Shown: positions 22,021 to 33,600, counted from the first letter of the stretch. The stretch is DNA of 64,000 nt from Lepidonotus clava (GCA_936440205.1 OW387146.1:49280426-49344425), one strand, 5' to 3'. Notes: generated by a model not told the origin, from the sequence alone. Made by a program: numbers and translations.

Positions 22021-23488
22021 CCCTTTAGACCCCACAGGTTGCATTCATGAATTGCCGGATTTCCCCAGGATTTCCTTGCATTCCCTTATGGATTTCCCTA
22101 AACTCTTTGTAATGGAAGACTGCACTGAGGTACAGCGCAAGAAAAACTAGAATAGTATATAATAATATATTGTAAACTCGTTTGTATTGGCAAGAATATT
22201 ATAGTGGAACTTGTAACGCTGATACGTGTGCTAAACGCCAGGCGGCGACATCGTTTAGTGGCATAGTTAAAGTATGTGGAGAGCGGTAAGGCCCCCAGGC
22301 GTAGGGACTGCAGCCGGGCTGAGGCACGTCCTGCAGGTACGCACAGGTACGATGAATGACGATGGAGACCTGTAAGGGTACGTTATGGAGCGTCACATCT
22401 AACCAAAAGATGCTAAGAACAGCAGGCCTTTCCGTCAACATTAGTTTATATGATAGCTAGAAATAGAATTAGTTTATGTGAGATAGAATTGGCAGTATGA
22501 GAGATAAGTAAGACTTCGTTAAGTAATAGTGTAAATGAGCATAGCGACAAGCCCTTTGGCTGTAGCTATATAAGTGGTATGAGACTTGAGACAGACGAGC
22601 AGACCAAGAAAGAGTTCGAACAGAACACATGGTGCAATAGTCAGACATACGGATCACACGTGTAGTGTTAAGGATGGTAGTAACCACAATGAACAGGTGA
22701 TAGTAAGGATTGGGACAGCTTAGGCTTAGCCTTACGGACTACGTGCTGGAAGTGACGGAGATCCTACCAATGGTCTCCGTTACCGGTAGACGAGAGGTGA
22801 CTCTCTCAACAGTTTAAGAGCGTATATACCTTGCGAAAGGGGAAGCTTAACCCAAGCTATACCTGGTTGGATTGTAACTGATGTGTTTGAATTGTGACAG
22901 GAAAGGAAGAAATGTATGGATGGAGAACTGTATACCTGTACCTTCGGAATATTATCATGAATGTAATAAACTGACCTCTTGCCAAGCGCGTGTTCTTTGT
23001 ATAGGATTGAGCCCTTTACTTAGAATCTCTACCACTAAGAATTGAACTTTGATCCAGGATAACATCTATCTGGAAGAAGCTAGCAACTTCAACGAATAAT
23101 CACTAAGAACTCCCCATTATCTTAGTATAACACATTTTATTAACATATCCAAGTAAAACGAAAGATCTACGATAAGCGATATAATATCACGCAGTCGAAT
23201 AAGGAATAGACAAATCAACACAGGATATGAATAAGTACGAACTTTAATAGGATACTCCCCGATAAATAAACGAACATCAAAATATAACCACCCAGCTCAA
23301 GATGTTCAAAGGAAGGCCAACAGATATTAGATTGAATTATAGAAATGTGGTTTGAAGAATTGGAAATGAAATTTAATCAGCTTTTAAACGATATATTGGT
23401 CACTTTTGTATGTTGTATGCTTTTCAAAATATTTTCCCTGGAAAAATATGGAAAAATAATGGCTACGGCCAGATTGGGATCTAAAGGG
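22021..23488. mobile_element. Non-autonomous TTAA element (piggyBac-like), 1.47 kb
   Basis: The ends read CCCTTTAGACCCCA (22021-22034) and, inward from the right, CCCTTTAGATCCCA (23475-23488), 13 of 14 identical. Both are bordered by TTAA (22017-22020; 23489-23492). The CCC start and TTAA target fit the piggyBac superfamily, but the tips differ from the 13.2-kb element, so this is another family. No transposase is encoded. The centre (about 22.15-23.3 kb) looks like an LTR or promoter (separate entry). Confidence 0.8.
22172..23321 (+). other. LTR- or promoter-like segment inside the TTAA element
   Basis: TATATAAG at about 22567 is followed about 400 bp later by AATAAA (about 22967) and a GT-rich stretch, the order expected of an LTR U3-R-U5 unit. 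The segment begins TGTAAACTC and ends CCAACA. No target duplication of 4-6 bp is convincing and no second copy or internal region lies in the window. It could be a solo LTR or simply a regulatory segment captured by the transposon. Fossil, family unknown. Confidence 0.3.
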
Positions 23489-23829
23489 TTAACACACTAC
23501 CCTTCCCTGCCCAATGTGCATTCCTATGCTTGAGTGAAGGCAGTGTGTAATGACAAGGGGGTTGATTTGCTGTAAACATTGATATATTTAGATGAATTTT
23601 GTGAATTCACCATTCATCAAACTGCTGTCGACCCGTCCCTGCCAAACCCCACATCCATTGGCCCTGAGAGGCAGATGCCAGCGACAGTAAAATATGTGTG
23701 GTTAAGGTGGAGGAATTTCCTCACATTTTATCAGATTAACATATTTTCAGGGTTTGGGAAGTCATAAGATGGTAAATTTTTGGTTGGTTGACACTTCCCC
23801 ATAATATCACCTTTTAATAACGTTATTTT

Positions 23830-24243
23830 ATGGGGATTTGTTTGTTTGTGGGGTTAGTTTAATGTCCGGCTGACCCTTTAGGGTTCTTTTACCAGACTGC
23901 ACAAGGTAAAGCTTTTTAGCTAGTTTTACGCCACACGGGCGGTGACTGAATCTATGAAATGAGGTGCCTTTTTATAGCAGTGGGACCCAATGCCCTCTTT
24001 ATAGTGCTGCCACACTGAGATATCATGTAATAGGCCCACACAATACCCGACCCAGTCCTATTATACTGACACCGGGCCAACCAGTCATGTTACGTGGTTC
24101 TTACTTTATACCGAGTGCCAGGCAAGCAATGACCACTGCGATTGTTAAAGTCTTTGGTGTGACTCGGCCAGGGATAAATCCCAAGACCTCCCAGACTTGA
24201 AGCGGGCACTCTACCAATTGAGCTACCAAGTCTGGTCTCCCCA
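23830..24243 (-). repeat. tRNA-derived SINE
   Basis: On the minus strand the head (about 24233-24165) reads GGTAGCTCAATTGGTAGAGTG, an almost canonical tRNA A-box region. It is followed at tRNA spacing by GGGATTTATCCCTGG, a degenerate B box. A unique-looking body follows down to about 23.83 kb. The layout (tRNA head, non-tRNA body) is that of a SINE; the exact 3' end and target duplication are not clear. Confidence 0.7.
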
Positions 24244-24414
24244 TTTGTTGCCTTCTACAAACAGCAAGGGGCTGCTGGGGACACATTCTTCCCAGGAGGC
24301 TCCCGATAGAATCCCCCACCCCAGACCCCCACGGGGGATTTTATGGGGAAGTCAGAACCCAACACCAACAGGGTATCATAATGCCGTCATTGATAGGTTC
24401 TAGTCATCACATAA

Positions 24415-24980
24415 ATGTCCAAATAAAGTGATGTTACAACCTCATTTGAACAGTATGTTGCTGAGATGTCCATATGAAGTGTTGTTACATCCTCACTTGA
24501 TTAGTATGTCACAGAAATGTCCAAATGAAATGCACTCACAATCTCACTTGACTAGTACATCACAGAGACATCCAAGTGAAATGCAGTTGCAACCTCACTT
24601 GAATAGTATGTTACAAAAACATCTGAATTAAGTGCAGTCATTATCTCACTTGAATAGTACATTACAGAAACATCTGAATGAAGTGCAGTCATGACCTTAC
24701 TTACATGGGACATCACAGAGATGTCCAAATAAGGTCTAGTCCTAACCACACCAAAATGGAACATGGCAGAAATGTACCATTAAGGCATAGTCAAAACCAC
24801 ACTTGAACTTGAAGGGGACGTCACAGAAATGCCTAGTTAAAGTATAGTGCAAACCACACTTTAATTGGACATTGCATAAAGGTATGACTAAGATGTAGTT
24901 CCTATCTTACTTAAAAAAGTACCAATAAGGTGTTGTATAAACCACACTTTATTGGGAAATCTCAGAGATTTGTAATTTAG
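24415..24980 (+). repeat. 51-bp minisatellite, decaying
   Basis: Units such as ATGTCCAAATGAAATG...CTCACTTGACTAGTACATCACAGAG repeat every 51 bp for at least six clear copies, then fade to about 24980. As 51 is a multiple of three, it stays open in two frames on opposite strands with a 17-residue period. This is a length artefact rather than coding evidence. Confidence 0.85.
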
Positions 24981-25529
24981 TTGTAGTCCAAACCATACTC
25001 TAATGGCAGGGCAGGGCCCTTGAGGGATTAGCAGGATGAATTATTGAATATGCCACAATATGACATCACACATGGTGTCTTTGTGACATCAAATGGAGTC
25101 CTCACTTTTCACATCATAGAGATGTCCACCTGCAATGTAACTGTGTTGCAACTGATGACATGTCTATGACATCAGTATAATGTCACATTCTAAGCTGGGG
25201 GAACTCAGCCTACATTCACAAACAAGTGGGCATAAAGCCCTACTCTTAACAAAGGCAATACAATTGTTTCATAAATCCAAAAAATTGATAAAAGACCTTT
25301 TTATATTCTTATAGTTGATATATTGTATTGCTGCCTAGGTTATTTCCTAGATTCAGAATGTTTCATATATATGTCAGCTCTTTTGTTAAAACAAAGTATA
25401 TAGAGCACTCCTCCATGTACGGGTATACCATAGGAAATCTTGATTAGGATTAGGACAGTGATATCTGTCTGTTTGCAAACACTGCTAATTATCCTTTTAC
25501 TTTGAACCCTTAAGACTACACCCAGCCAA
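24981..25529. other. Intergenic sequence, no gene seen
   Basis: Contains further degraded GACATCA-type words like those in the minisatellite, then AT-rich unique sequence. Confidence 0.5.
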
Positions 25530-25830
25530 AGATATGACGTTATAATAACGTTGCAGCAACGTTCTGGATTGATTCTTGTTATATCACACTGTTAGATTAC
25601 AGTGAAGTTCTTTTGATGACTCCCAATTATGTTGCTGCAACCAACTGTTGCAGGTCACAACAACATTCTGTTTAAGTCAGGACTAGACCTCACCTAATCA
25701 GAATGTCCCCATGACATTCTATTTTAATTTGATCTTGACCTAACCTCACCAGAACATTATAACATTCTGTCCTGGTTAGGTCTCAACCTCACAGAAAAAT
25801 AATGTAACAGTTATGTGACATTTTAGTTAG
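25530..25830 (+). repeat. Dispersed repeat, copy 2
   Basis: Matches 7247-7500 in order and orientation (AACGTTGCAGCAACGTTCTG, GGTCTCAACCTCAC, TAATGTAACAGTTATGTGA). An AACGTTGCAGCAACGTT palindrome lies near 25547. Confidence 0.65.
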
Positions 25831-26180
25831 TAACAGACAAACCAACAAAATATGGTTCCATAACGTGACCATTACATCGCCCCTTGGCTGGACAGAGATA
25901 AGCTACAATTAGAATGTTTGAAAACAAACTGAAACATCTACTCTGATGAATTCAATGAGTCTTACTCAAGTTCATCATAGTCATGATGCTGATTTTGTGT
26001 GACAAACTTTTAGTTGTCATACAAACAGCCCAGTATGTGATAACCATATTGAATATAAGTGCCCAAATGGCTCAGAGGACACTGAGATATAGGTATAACA
26101 TGATAATGATTAATCCATCCATGTATTTTAAGAATATGTTATGGTATTTTTATGATATCATCTGTCCTTCCATAAATTAA

Positions 26181-26553
26181 AGGGAGCCAAAGGCAATGTA
26201 GGGTCAAAATTTTGCAAATTCTGTTTACTATTGAAATGACATTGTATTCTATTGCCACAACCCAGGCTTGTAGTAAAATATAGACTGTGAATACAGACTT
26301 GAATTACATTGAAAAAAATTAAAACTTCCCCTTGGTCAATTTTGGTGACCCACCAAGGTTGCTTTGTTTATAAACATTGCTGCCTTGAGACATAAATGGC
26401 ATGGGTATTATTGAATTCAATTAAAGTTATAGTTACTTATCATGATTTATACTGCACCAATGGCTAAAGTTAGACTCTTAGAATGTATTTTGGTAGTTAT
26501 TTGAGTTTGCAAAATTCTTTCAAAATTTGACAGAACATTGCTTTTCGCTCCCT
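26181..26553. mobile_element. TTAA-flanked MITE, 373 bp
   Basis: The ends are AGGGAGCCAAAGGCAATGT (26181-26199) and, inverted, AGGGAGCGAAAAGCAATGT (26535-26553), 17 of 19 identical. TTAA borders both sides (26177-26180; 26554-26557). No coding capacity. The TTAA target suggests piggyBac-type mobilisation; the tip sequence is atypical. Confidence 0.8.
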
Positions 26554-26849
26554 TTAAGTCTAAATGAAACAGTAATTGGTTAGAATGAAATCAACAAAAA
26601 TTATTTTCTACACTACATATCTTGTTCAATGAGGAGAAACTACCTGTGAAATAATGAAAAAGAGTCAATTCTCCATAATTCTAAAGTCTCATGGACCATA
26701 ACTGTTTCCACCTCTTCATTGCTTCACCATGTCCTTGGGGGAGTAGAGTGGGACCACAGGGGATAGCCATCATGGTGGCTCCCAAATCTATATCATGATT
26801 CTTGGCTATATAATACCCATGGACAGTTGGGTTGGTAAGCTCTGTAAAG

Positions 26850-27610
26850 AGAGTCTATGAAAATATATTATTCAACCTCCCTGAAACACATGTTTATCCT
26901 TGGTTACCATGGCAACCATGATAACTGGGCTCAAATTATAGCTATGAAATGAAAGGTGCTCATGTGCATACAGTTTATGTAATGTCTCAATTTGATCCTA
27001 GTTCAAGAAAAATATGTTTTCAGGGTAACTGATTGTCTAAATTCCAGATTTTCATGCCAATTTTGAGATTTGACCTTCTAAAACATGACCTGGACCCAAG
27101 GTCAAATTTGCATATCTATCACTTGCCCAAAATTGCTATCTACCTTTGGTGAAAATATGAAACTTCCATCATTAACACTTTTTGACTTATTGGCAATTTG
27201 GATTTGTGAGATCTGTAAGGAGAGTCTATGGAAAAACGTTATTGCACCTCCCTGAAATACGCTTATCCCTTGGTTACCATGGCAACCATGATAACTGAGT
27301 TCAAATTTTTGCTATGAAGTGAAAGGGGCTCATGTGTACAAAGTTTATGGAGTGTTTCAATTCGATACTTATTCAAGAAACACATGTTGTCAAGGTAACC
27401 GATAGACAAGATTCCCAATTTTCATGCAATTTTGAGATTTGACCTTCCAAAATGTGACCGTGACATTGAGTCAAGGTCAAATTCACATATTTGTCATTTG
27501 CCCAAAATAGATACCTACCTTTGGTGAAAATATGACACTTCCATCATAAATATTTTTTGATTTATTGATGATTTTGTGATTTCCTCATAAAACGCTATGG
27601 TTGCCATGGA
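26850..27610 (+). repeat. Tandem pair of about 350-bp repeats with X-box-like palindromes
   Basis: Two direct copies (about 26850-27190 and 27205-27575) share AGAGAGTCTATG, CCTCCCTGAAA, GGTTACCATGGCAACCATGA, a TTTGACC stretch and TTTTTGA(C/T)TTATTG. A third, inverted copy is at 6.15-6.46 kb. A further X-box-like word lies at 27599-27613. Non-coding. Confidence 0.75.
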
Positions 27611-28199
27611 AACTGGTCAAAAAACATGTTTCCGGGAAAAAGAATTTTTGGAAACGTGGCATTTCTGAAACTAGAGACCTTGGGCTTTCAGGAGATGTCT
27701 TCAAATTGCTTTTACCCCTCCGAAAACACCTTTCGACATAACAGACCCCACTTTTATGAGTATTGAATATTTTGGAGAATGGCCGGGGTAAGGGGAAAAT
27801 GGTTGGTGCAGTGGAGGGGAGAAATTTTATATAATATTTTTTATAATTAGGCCTCATGTTGACGTGATTCCCATCTTATGTGTCTGTCCTACATGGTACA
27901 GGTTAACACAAAATGTGTGGTTTTATGTTTGGGTGGCCCTTTTGTAAAAAACCATAAGTTTGAATCTAGCTTTGAGGGTTTTTAAAAAGCTGATATACAT
28001 CTCTGCCTTTTGCTCTTTCGGCAACCTGGGTCTGGAATCATTGGCTCACATCTTCTCAACTATTATGTTCTATTCTGTTGGCTAGATATAACGTTAACTA
28101 ATTATCCTTTAGATTCACACGATTATTTCAAATGGAAATTCAGATACCAAAAGATGTTCATTTCGATGAAAGAGAGGTGACAAGGTGTGCATGTAGTCA
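27611..28199. other. Intergenic sequence, no gene seen
   Basis: A 90-codon minus-strand frame (27585-27857) has no recognisable domain and overlaps repeat sequence; not called. Confidence 0.5.
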
Positions 28200-28690
28200 T
28201 TGTGACAGGTGACCACGTTTCTGGAAAGTGAACAGTTGGACAGATATGCTCTACTTAAGAATATCTCACTGTTTATAGACGAAATGTCAATTTCAAAATC
28301 GTGCTATCTGGGTATTACCTTGGATGAATCTCTCACTATGGAACATCGTTTTAATAAAAAAAATACACATACAAGTTATTTCAATTTGGAGAGAGGTAAA
28401 TACCTATGAACTGCATGTATATTTATACATTGGCCAAAAGACGCAGTATCCAATTCTTACTTCTCATGTTTCCCTTCAAAAAGAACCATATGAACCTTGT
28501 AAAACCTTTTAGATCAACACAGCTTAATGACAAGATTTTATTTTAAACCTGACACATCACATTTAGACATTTTCACTAAAAATCCATATTACATTGGTGT
28601 GAAATCAAGGGATACGTTGCCGTTGATTATACAGAACCTGGAATCAAAAAGGAATTTCAAAAGTGCAAATAAATTGATTATAGCATAACA
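28200..28690 (+). pseudogene. LINE reverse transcriptase 3' remnant
   Basis: ISKSCYLGITLDESLTMEHRF matches the conserved '(K)-x-LG-x-x-LD-x-x-L-x-x-x-x-H' segment after the reverse transcriptase palm in non-LTR elements. About 70 codons later, in another frame, DTLPLIIQNLESKRNFKSA matches the usual C-terminal 'W/N-x-LP...FK' segment. Several frame changes lie between, so it is an old 5'-truncated copy. It could be related to the LINE that starts at 63.67 kb. Confidence 0.65.
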
Positions 28691-29000
28691 TTACTTGCTT
28701 GACAGATGCTGAAACCAGCTATGCCCAGTTGTTGTATTCCGCTATTTGTTTTTCCTTAACATAGATATTACCTACGTCTTCTGTGTGAATTACAATTTAC
28801 TCATCAAATTGTAATGTAAGAATGTATTAATTGCATTATGTTATCAATAACTGAAAGTGACCTTTCCATTTAGTAATTAAAGACTAACCAGATGCTGACC
28901 TCAGTTATGGGAATGTCTTATTGTATACGTTCGCTCTGAAACACTCTGAAATTGATACAAGGTAAAAAACTATGCTTAAAAAATATACGATAAAAAATTT

Positions 29001-30572
29001 TCATATACTGTATTGTCTATAACTAGCTTTGTGTATCCCCTTTGCAAGGGTATTTTCATGGACAGACTGACCCTTTTTGTCATCAAATCTGAAGAAAGCA
29101 TTATATAATGAGTGAAAATTAAGGACTTTGAAGTGTGAAAGTGGCTCCAGCCATTCTATTATTTCTGAAGAGGTTGCCCCATGGCCCTTGTTTTCTGGTT
29201 TGAAAACAAACTTAGTAAGGTAAAGTTCTGTGGTGTTAACCCTAGTCATTAGCAGGTTTGATTTGATAAATATTATGGGCGATTGAGAGCTTAGTATTTC
29301 TTGTGGAATGTAAGGGTGCTTAAGGAAACTATGTTCCCGATAAAGATTCTTAAACTGGCTGTCAAAAGTAGATATCTTGATGTGGGTGTTGAGGCTGCAG
29401 GCTGCAGGATTTCCCGATTTTCTTACGTAGAACTTGCATGGACCTAAACGGCACCCATAACAGTGAAATGCAGGAAGGATAACAATCCTTTTAAGAAGAT
29501 GACCTATGGCCAGGGCTCCTTTTAGTACCTCTATTTCTAGATGTGTTGTTTCTGCACCAAAGTCAAATGGGTTTTGGTAAGTGAGATATTTCACCTTTTC
29601 GTTAGAGTAGTATCCATCTGTATCTATGAACCAAAACAGGTGTTCCTTAAAGCGATACTCCTTTGCAGCACGAGTCAAAATCCAGTTGTTGTGAACAATC
29701 ACACATGTTTTGCAAGGATTGTCACCAGCAAACATCCGCCTACCTATTTCAAAATAGGTTCTGCCATTTGGAAATTCATCTGATGGTAGGGAAACTATCA
29801 TGATTTCCTTATTTCCTACCATCTGTCTCATCACATGATTAATGATATGCTGGTCATTAAGACGGCGGTATTTCTTTGCCATTGTAAGAGATGCTGTAAG
29901 CAGTTTAATGGATGCATTAGTTGGCTTAATAAAATAGAACCCAGTATTGTGAAAACCTGAACCCTGAATGCCATCGTTTTGTATCATTATATCACACACA
30001 GAACAAGAAAAGAATGGAAGAGGATCCTTGAAGAAAAAAATATCAACATCAACCAAAACAATTTTGTAACCAAACTTTAAAGCTTCAAGTACAATTTTAG
30101 TTTTTGTATGTGTCTTCCTGTTGAAGTCCCTACTCCCATAGTCACTTGTTAAATTACCATCAACATTCTCAAGGTATAGATAGTGAGCAATCTTGTTATC
30201 CTTGAGAATGTCATTCGCTACTTTATTTGATGTTATGAATAGAAAATTGGTAATTTTTAACTGTTTTAATGACGTTTTATAGAGGTTTAATGTCTGATTA
30301 ATGTAGGCGTAATCTGTTGAAATCAGAAAAATTAATCTGTCTTCATTCGACCTCTGCCTTAAGGCCTCAAGATATGTAGTACAATAAAAACTTTTGCCAG
30401 CTTTGCTAGGTATCACCAAATTATCTTTCCTTTTATGAATACACCGTGAATTAAACATCCTGGAGTACAACATGCTGCACATAAGTATCATGAATAGCAC
30501 ACACCACAATAGTAGTTTTACAAAACGATTGCGAATCATTTTGTCCCTCCAAAAAGTGTGCATATATTGCAA
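29001..30572 (-). CDS. GT77-like type II membrane glycosyltransferase
   Basis: A single-exon frame of 523 residues. After a short cytosolic N-terminus, a hydrophobic segment at about residues 17-36 should anchor it in the Golgi as a type II protein. The catalytic part resembles the nucleotide-diphospho-sugar transferase family (Pfam PF03407, CAZy GT77). IVLVDVDIFFFKDP holds a DxD-type metal/sugar-nucleotide site (D175, D177), followed by IMIQNDG and HNTGFYF, which are family hallmarks. Possible N-glycosylation sites include N92, N140 and N219. A second methionine at residue 12 has a good position before the membrane segment and may be the true start. A C-terminal extension of about 200 residues contains paired Cys. 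Plant relatives transfer xylose or arabinose; the animal substrate is unknown. No damage seen. Confidence 0.8.
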   Translation of the reverse strand: MQYMHTFWRDKMIRNRFVKLLLWCVLFMILMCSMLYSRMFNSRCIHKRKDNLVIPSKAGKSFYCTTYLEALRQRSNEDRLIFLISTDYAYINQTLNLYKTSLKQLKITNFLFITSNKVANDILKDNKIAHYLYLENVDGNLTSDYGSRDFNRKTHTKTKIVLEALKFGYKIVLVDVDIFFFKDPLPFFSCSVCDIMIQNDGIQGSGFHNTGFYFIKPTNASIKLLTASLTMAKKYRRLNDQHIINHVMRQMVGNKEIMIVSLPSDEFPNGRTYFEIGRRMFAGDNPCKTCVIVHNNWILTRAAKEYRFKEHLFWFIDTDGYYSNEKVKYLTYQNPFDFGAETTHLEIEVLKGALAIGHLLKRIVILPAFHCYGCRLGPCKFYVRKSGNPAACSLNTHIKISTFDSQFKNLYREHSFLKHPYIPQEILSSQSPIIFIKSNLLMTRVNTTELYLTKFVFKPENKGHGATSSEIIEWLEPLSHFKVLNFHSLYNAFFRFDDKKGQSVHENTLAKGIHKASYRQYSI

Positions 30573-31260
30573 TTAACAATAATAAATTGATCTAGTTGTA
30601 TGAACAAAATATTAAGAAGGCTTTCTTTTTTATTTAATACTTTTATTTATCCTGGCAAAATATTAGTGAAAATCACAAGTTTACAACATAGCCAGCATTC
30701 AAGCAGTGGCAGTTTTCTTCAATATATCATTTTTGTAATGTATAAATACAACAATGAATTTTATAAATATGTGCATACAATTAACTATATAATAGAAAGA
30801 CTCGTGTACATTGACTGAGATGAGATATGTTACTAAACATCATGATCACCTCACTGCATGAACTTTGACATTTACTTTGACCTGAATGGTGCTTAAATCT
30901 AAAGGAAAGTTGGGTAAAGATGTACAGGCTAATTTTCAGCACCTTTTACTCTACTTTAATGAGTAGTTATATTTACTGGACTCTCTAAAGCTGATGAACA
31001 TAACTCATTCCAAGTCAAATGTGATGTAAATCTGACATACTCTTTACAGTCCTGAGGAAAGGTGATGTAATGACATTTAGTTTATTCAGTAAAGTTGACT
31101 AAACATTTGTCTAGCTTTAGGATTTCAGTAAAATTGATGTGATGGCTTAAATATTTCAGTAAACAGAAGTCCATGTTTACTTGATCTTTACTGCTACATT
31201 TTGGATTTGTTCAATAAAAAAAAAAAAAAAAAAAATCAGTAAATGAAATGGTGATGCCTT
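30573..31260. other. Upstream region of the glycosyltransferase, no other gene seen
   Basis: AT-rich, with an A-run of about 20 bases near 31218. No obvious TATA box in the expected place. Confidence 0.5.
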
Positions 31261-31279
31261 TACTTCTTTCAGTAAATAT

Positions 31280-31560
31280 CATTTTCCTTAAAGGGTCCAG
31301 GGGGTGGGGGAAGGTGGAGGGAGACCAAGGTGGCCAGCCCTGGGTCTAAGGGGGCAGGAGAAGGGGCAGGGAGGTCCAGGAGGCTGGCACTGGGTCCCAG
31401 GGGTTGGGGTAAAGGGGAGGGAGGCCGAGGAGGCCGGACTTGGGGTCCAGGTGGTGGGAGAAGGGGCATGGATGCCCAGAAGGCCGGTCCTGGGGTACAG
31501 GGGGTGAGGTAAGGGCCATTAAGGCCGGGGACACCTGCCCTGAGGCCCAGGGGACAGGAG
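31280..31560. repeat. GC-rich degenerate minisatellite
   Basis: Units of roughly 50-60 bp contain GGCCGG and CCCAGGGG-type words with GGGG(C/T)AGG(A/G)GAAGG. Proline- or glycine-rich open frames on both strands are a by-product of composition. Confidence 0.7.
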
Positions 31561-31604
31561 AAGACGATTTTAAGAGATGACATGATAGTTTCATTAATTG
31601 GGAT

Positions 31605-32060
31605 TTACCCATCATGGGCCACTTTTTTTCAGAATTTTGATTTCAAGCTCTTAACCAATATTTTCAATACTTGACCAATAATTTTGATATGAAGAAATAG
31701 GGCAAAACTACTGAGATCCGTTGACAAACATGCTCTTTTCAGTGGTATATGGTATAAAGGCATGCAGTCAAAGTAAGATCCGCGCATTTAAGCATGAAGT
31801 TTACCTTTTAGCTGCCAAATTAAGTAAAAAAGGGCCAAATAGTGGGTCCGTAGCTCTTCCAAGGTTTCAATGTAAATGTCATACAAAACAGGTCAACTTT
31901 TACCCTCATATTTTTTAGCAATATCTAATGAATGCCAAATCCGATTTTAATTCTGTTTGAAATATCAAAAAGTACTCAGATAGGCGCTTCTCATTGGCCC
32001 GTTCAAATAATTGAAAATCTAGTGTGGTATTGCTACATGTACAGGTTTAATGATTATTGG
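31605..32060 (+). repeat. About 450-bp dispersed repeat, copy A
   Basis: Shares a long ordered series with 47449-47890 and 47935-48385: CATGGGCC(A/G)(C/T)TTTTT, GAGATCCG, CTTTTCAGTGGTATATGG, GATCCG(C/T)G(C/G)ATTTAAG, TCCGATTTTAATTCTGTTTG and a terminal TAGTGTGGTATTGCTA. Non-coding. Confidence 0.75.
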
Positions 32061-32699
32061 GTGGTGTAGTGAAAGGGTTAATATGTTTATTTTGACTAAG
32101 GGATTTAAGTAGTTATTGTAAAAATGTATGGGATAACCATAAAGGATTTACTGTGCTTTACTGTGGCTACTTAAATTCCAAGTAAAGAAGTACAAAGTTT
32201 AACGTCCACAGTCGTCCACTGTAGCTAACACCTACATGTGGGTCAGGGGCATTCACACCTAGCCTGGGCTAGAACAATGGGGGTGCTAGGCAACCAGCAG
32301 GCTCAGTGGGGACTGACTTGGCCCAGTGGTGACCTACATAGGCTGAGTGGTGACCTAAATGGCCCAGAGGTGACTTACTGGTACTTTAGGCCTAACAGCT
32401 GAGAGGACAAGATGTATCATAAAGAGGTGAGTCTATAGAAATAATGTGCATGTTGATCAGTATCTATTTAGTTCTATGGTTTAAATATATACATACAGAC
32501 AAACATAAATAAATATATATATATATATATAAATTTATATATGTATATAATCATAGAGTAGAATATATCTTTATCACTAAAACCAGAATATGATAGCTTC
32601 ATAATTTTCTTAAAATTGTCACTTTGCTACCTGAAGTTATATGCTAAGTAATGATACATTACTGTATTTAATACAGGCATATACCTACATCATAATGGA

Positions 32700-33230
32700 G
32701 GCCCCATGGCCAGGGCCGGCCTGCCCCACCCCTGATGGCCTGGGAGGCCCCCGTGGCTGGCCCACCCCTCCCCTGACAGCCTGAGGGGCCCCAGGGCCGG
32801 CCTACCCCTCCCCTGACGGCCTGAGGGGTCCCAGGGCCGGCCTGCCCCACCCCTGATGGCCTGGGAGGCCCCCTTGGCTGGCCCACCCCTCCCCTGACAG
32901 CCTGAGGGGCCCCAGGGCCGGCCTACCCCTCCCCTGACGGCCTGAGGGGTCCCAGGGCCGGCCTGCCCCACCCCTGATGGCCTGGGAGGCCCCCTTGGCC
33001 GGCCTACTCCTCCCCTGATGGCCTGAGGGGCCCCAGGGCCGGCCTACCCCTCCCCTGACGGCCTGAGGGGTCCCAGGACCGGCCTACCTCACCCCTGATG
33101 GCCTGTGAGGCTCCAGGGGCAGGCTGACCCTGCCCTGGAGGTATGGGAGGTTCCTGGGCTGAGCTGGCCCCTCTCCCAGTGGCCTGGGAGGCTACAGGGC
33201 CATTCTAATACCTCTCCTGGCAACCTGGAG
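32700..33230. repeat. GC-rich satellite with a 121-bp higher-order period
   Basis: The base unit is about 40 bp (GGCCGGCCTACCCCTCCCC...). Three variant units form a higher-order block that repeats exactly every 121 bp (starts at 32714, 32835, 32956), then decays to about 33230. The higher-order period is not a multiple of three, so the open frames across it change register between blocks and are not coding evidence. Confidence 0.85.
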
Positions 33231-33239
33231 ACTTAATAA

Positions 33240-33600
33240 TGTGAAAAGATGATGTGTTTACCAAAATGTTATTAAATGTCCTGTAAAGTTAATAAAGTTC
33301 CTCTGTTTAAAGGTAATTAAATCCTCTTATATCAAAGAAAGATATATGCTTAAAGGTGCTGACAACCTATAATAATATGTAAAGATGCTTAAATATACTG
33401 ATAAGGTTGGTATGTAAAGGTGTATAAAACCTCTGGTTCCAAGTAAAAACATTTAAATGTGTTGAAATATTACATATGTAAAGGTAATTAAAAGATATTA
33501 TGTAGAGTAAGGGAACCTAAATGTGCTGATATGATTTCCATGTAAATGTGTTTAAAGGTCCAGCTGTTACTTAAATGCAATTAAACCAATTTAAGACCAG
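33240..33600. repeat. AT-rich degenerate repeats
   Basis: The words TATGTAAAGGT and TTAAATGTGCTGA recur at roughly 50-65-bp intervals. No coding signal. Unique sequence follows to about 33960. Confidence 0.5.

Noticed and set aside
24165-24233. Functional tRNA gene
   Set aside because: B box is degenerate and the body continues as non-tRNA sequence, so a SINE is the better reading.
24428-24764. 17-residue-period proteins on both strands
   Set aside because: A 51-bp minisatellite keeps any open frame open; strand-symmetric openness argues against coding.
31269-31615. Pro-rich and Gly-rich open frames on both strands
   Set aside because: Composition effect of the GC minisatellite; both strands are equally open and no start or splice context stands out.
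32668-32971. Collagen-like Gly/Pro open frames on the minus strand
   Set aside because: They lie wholly in the 121-bp higher-order satellite. Since 121 is not divisible by three the register changes between blocks, so openness reflects GC content.
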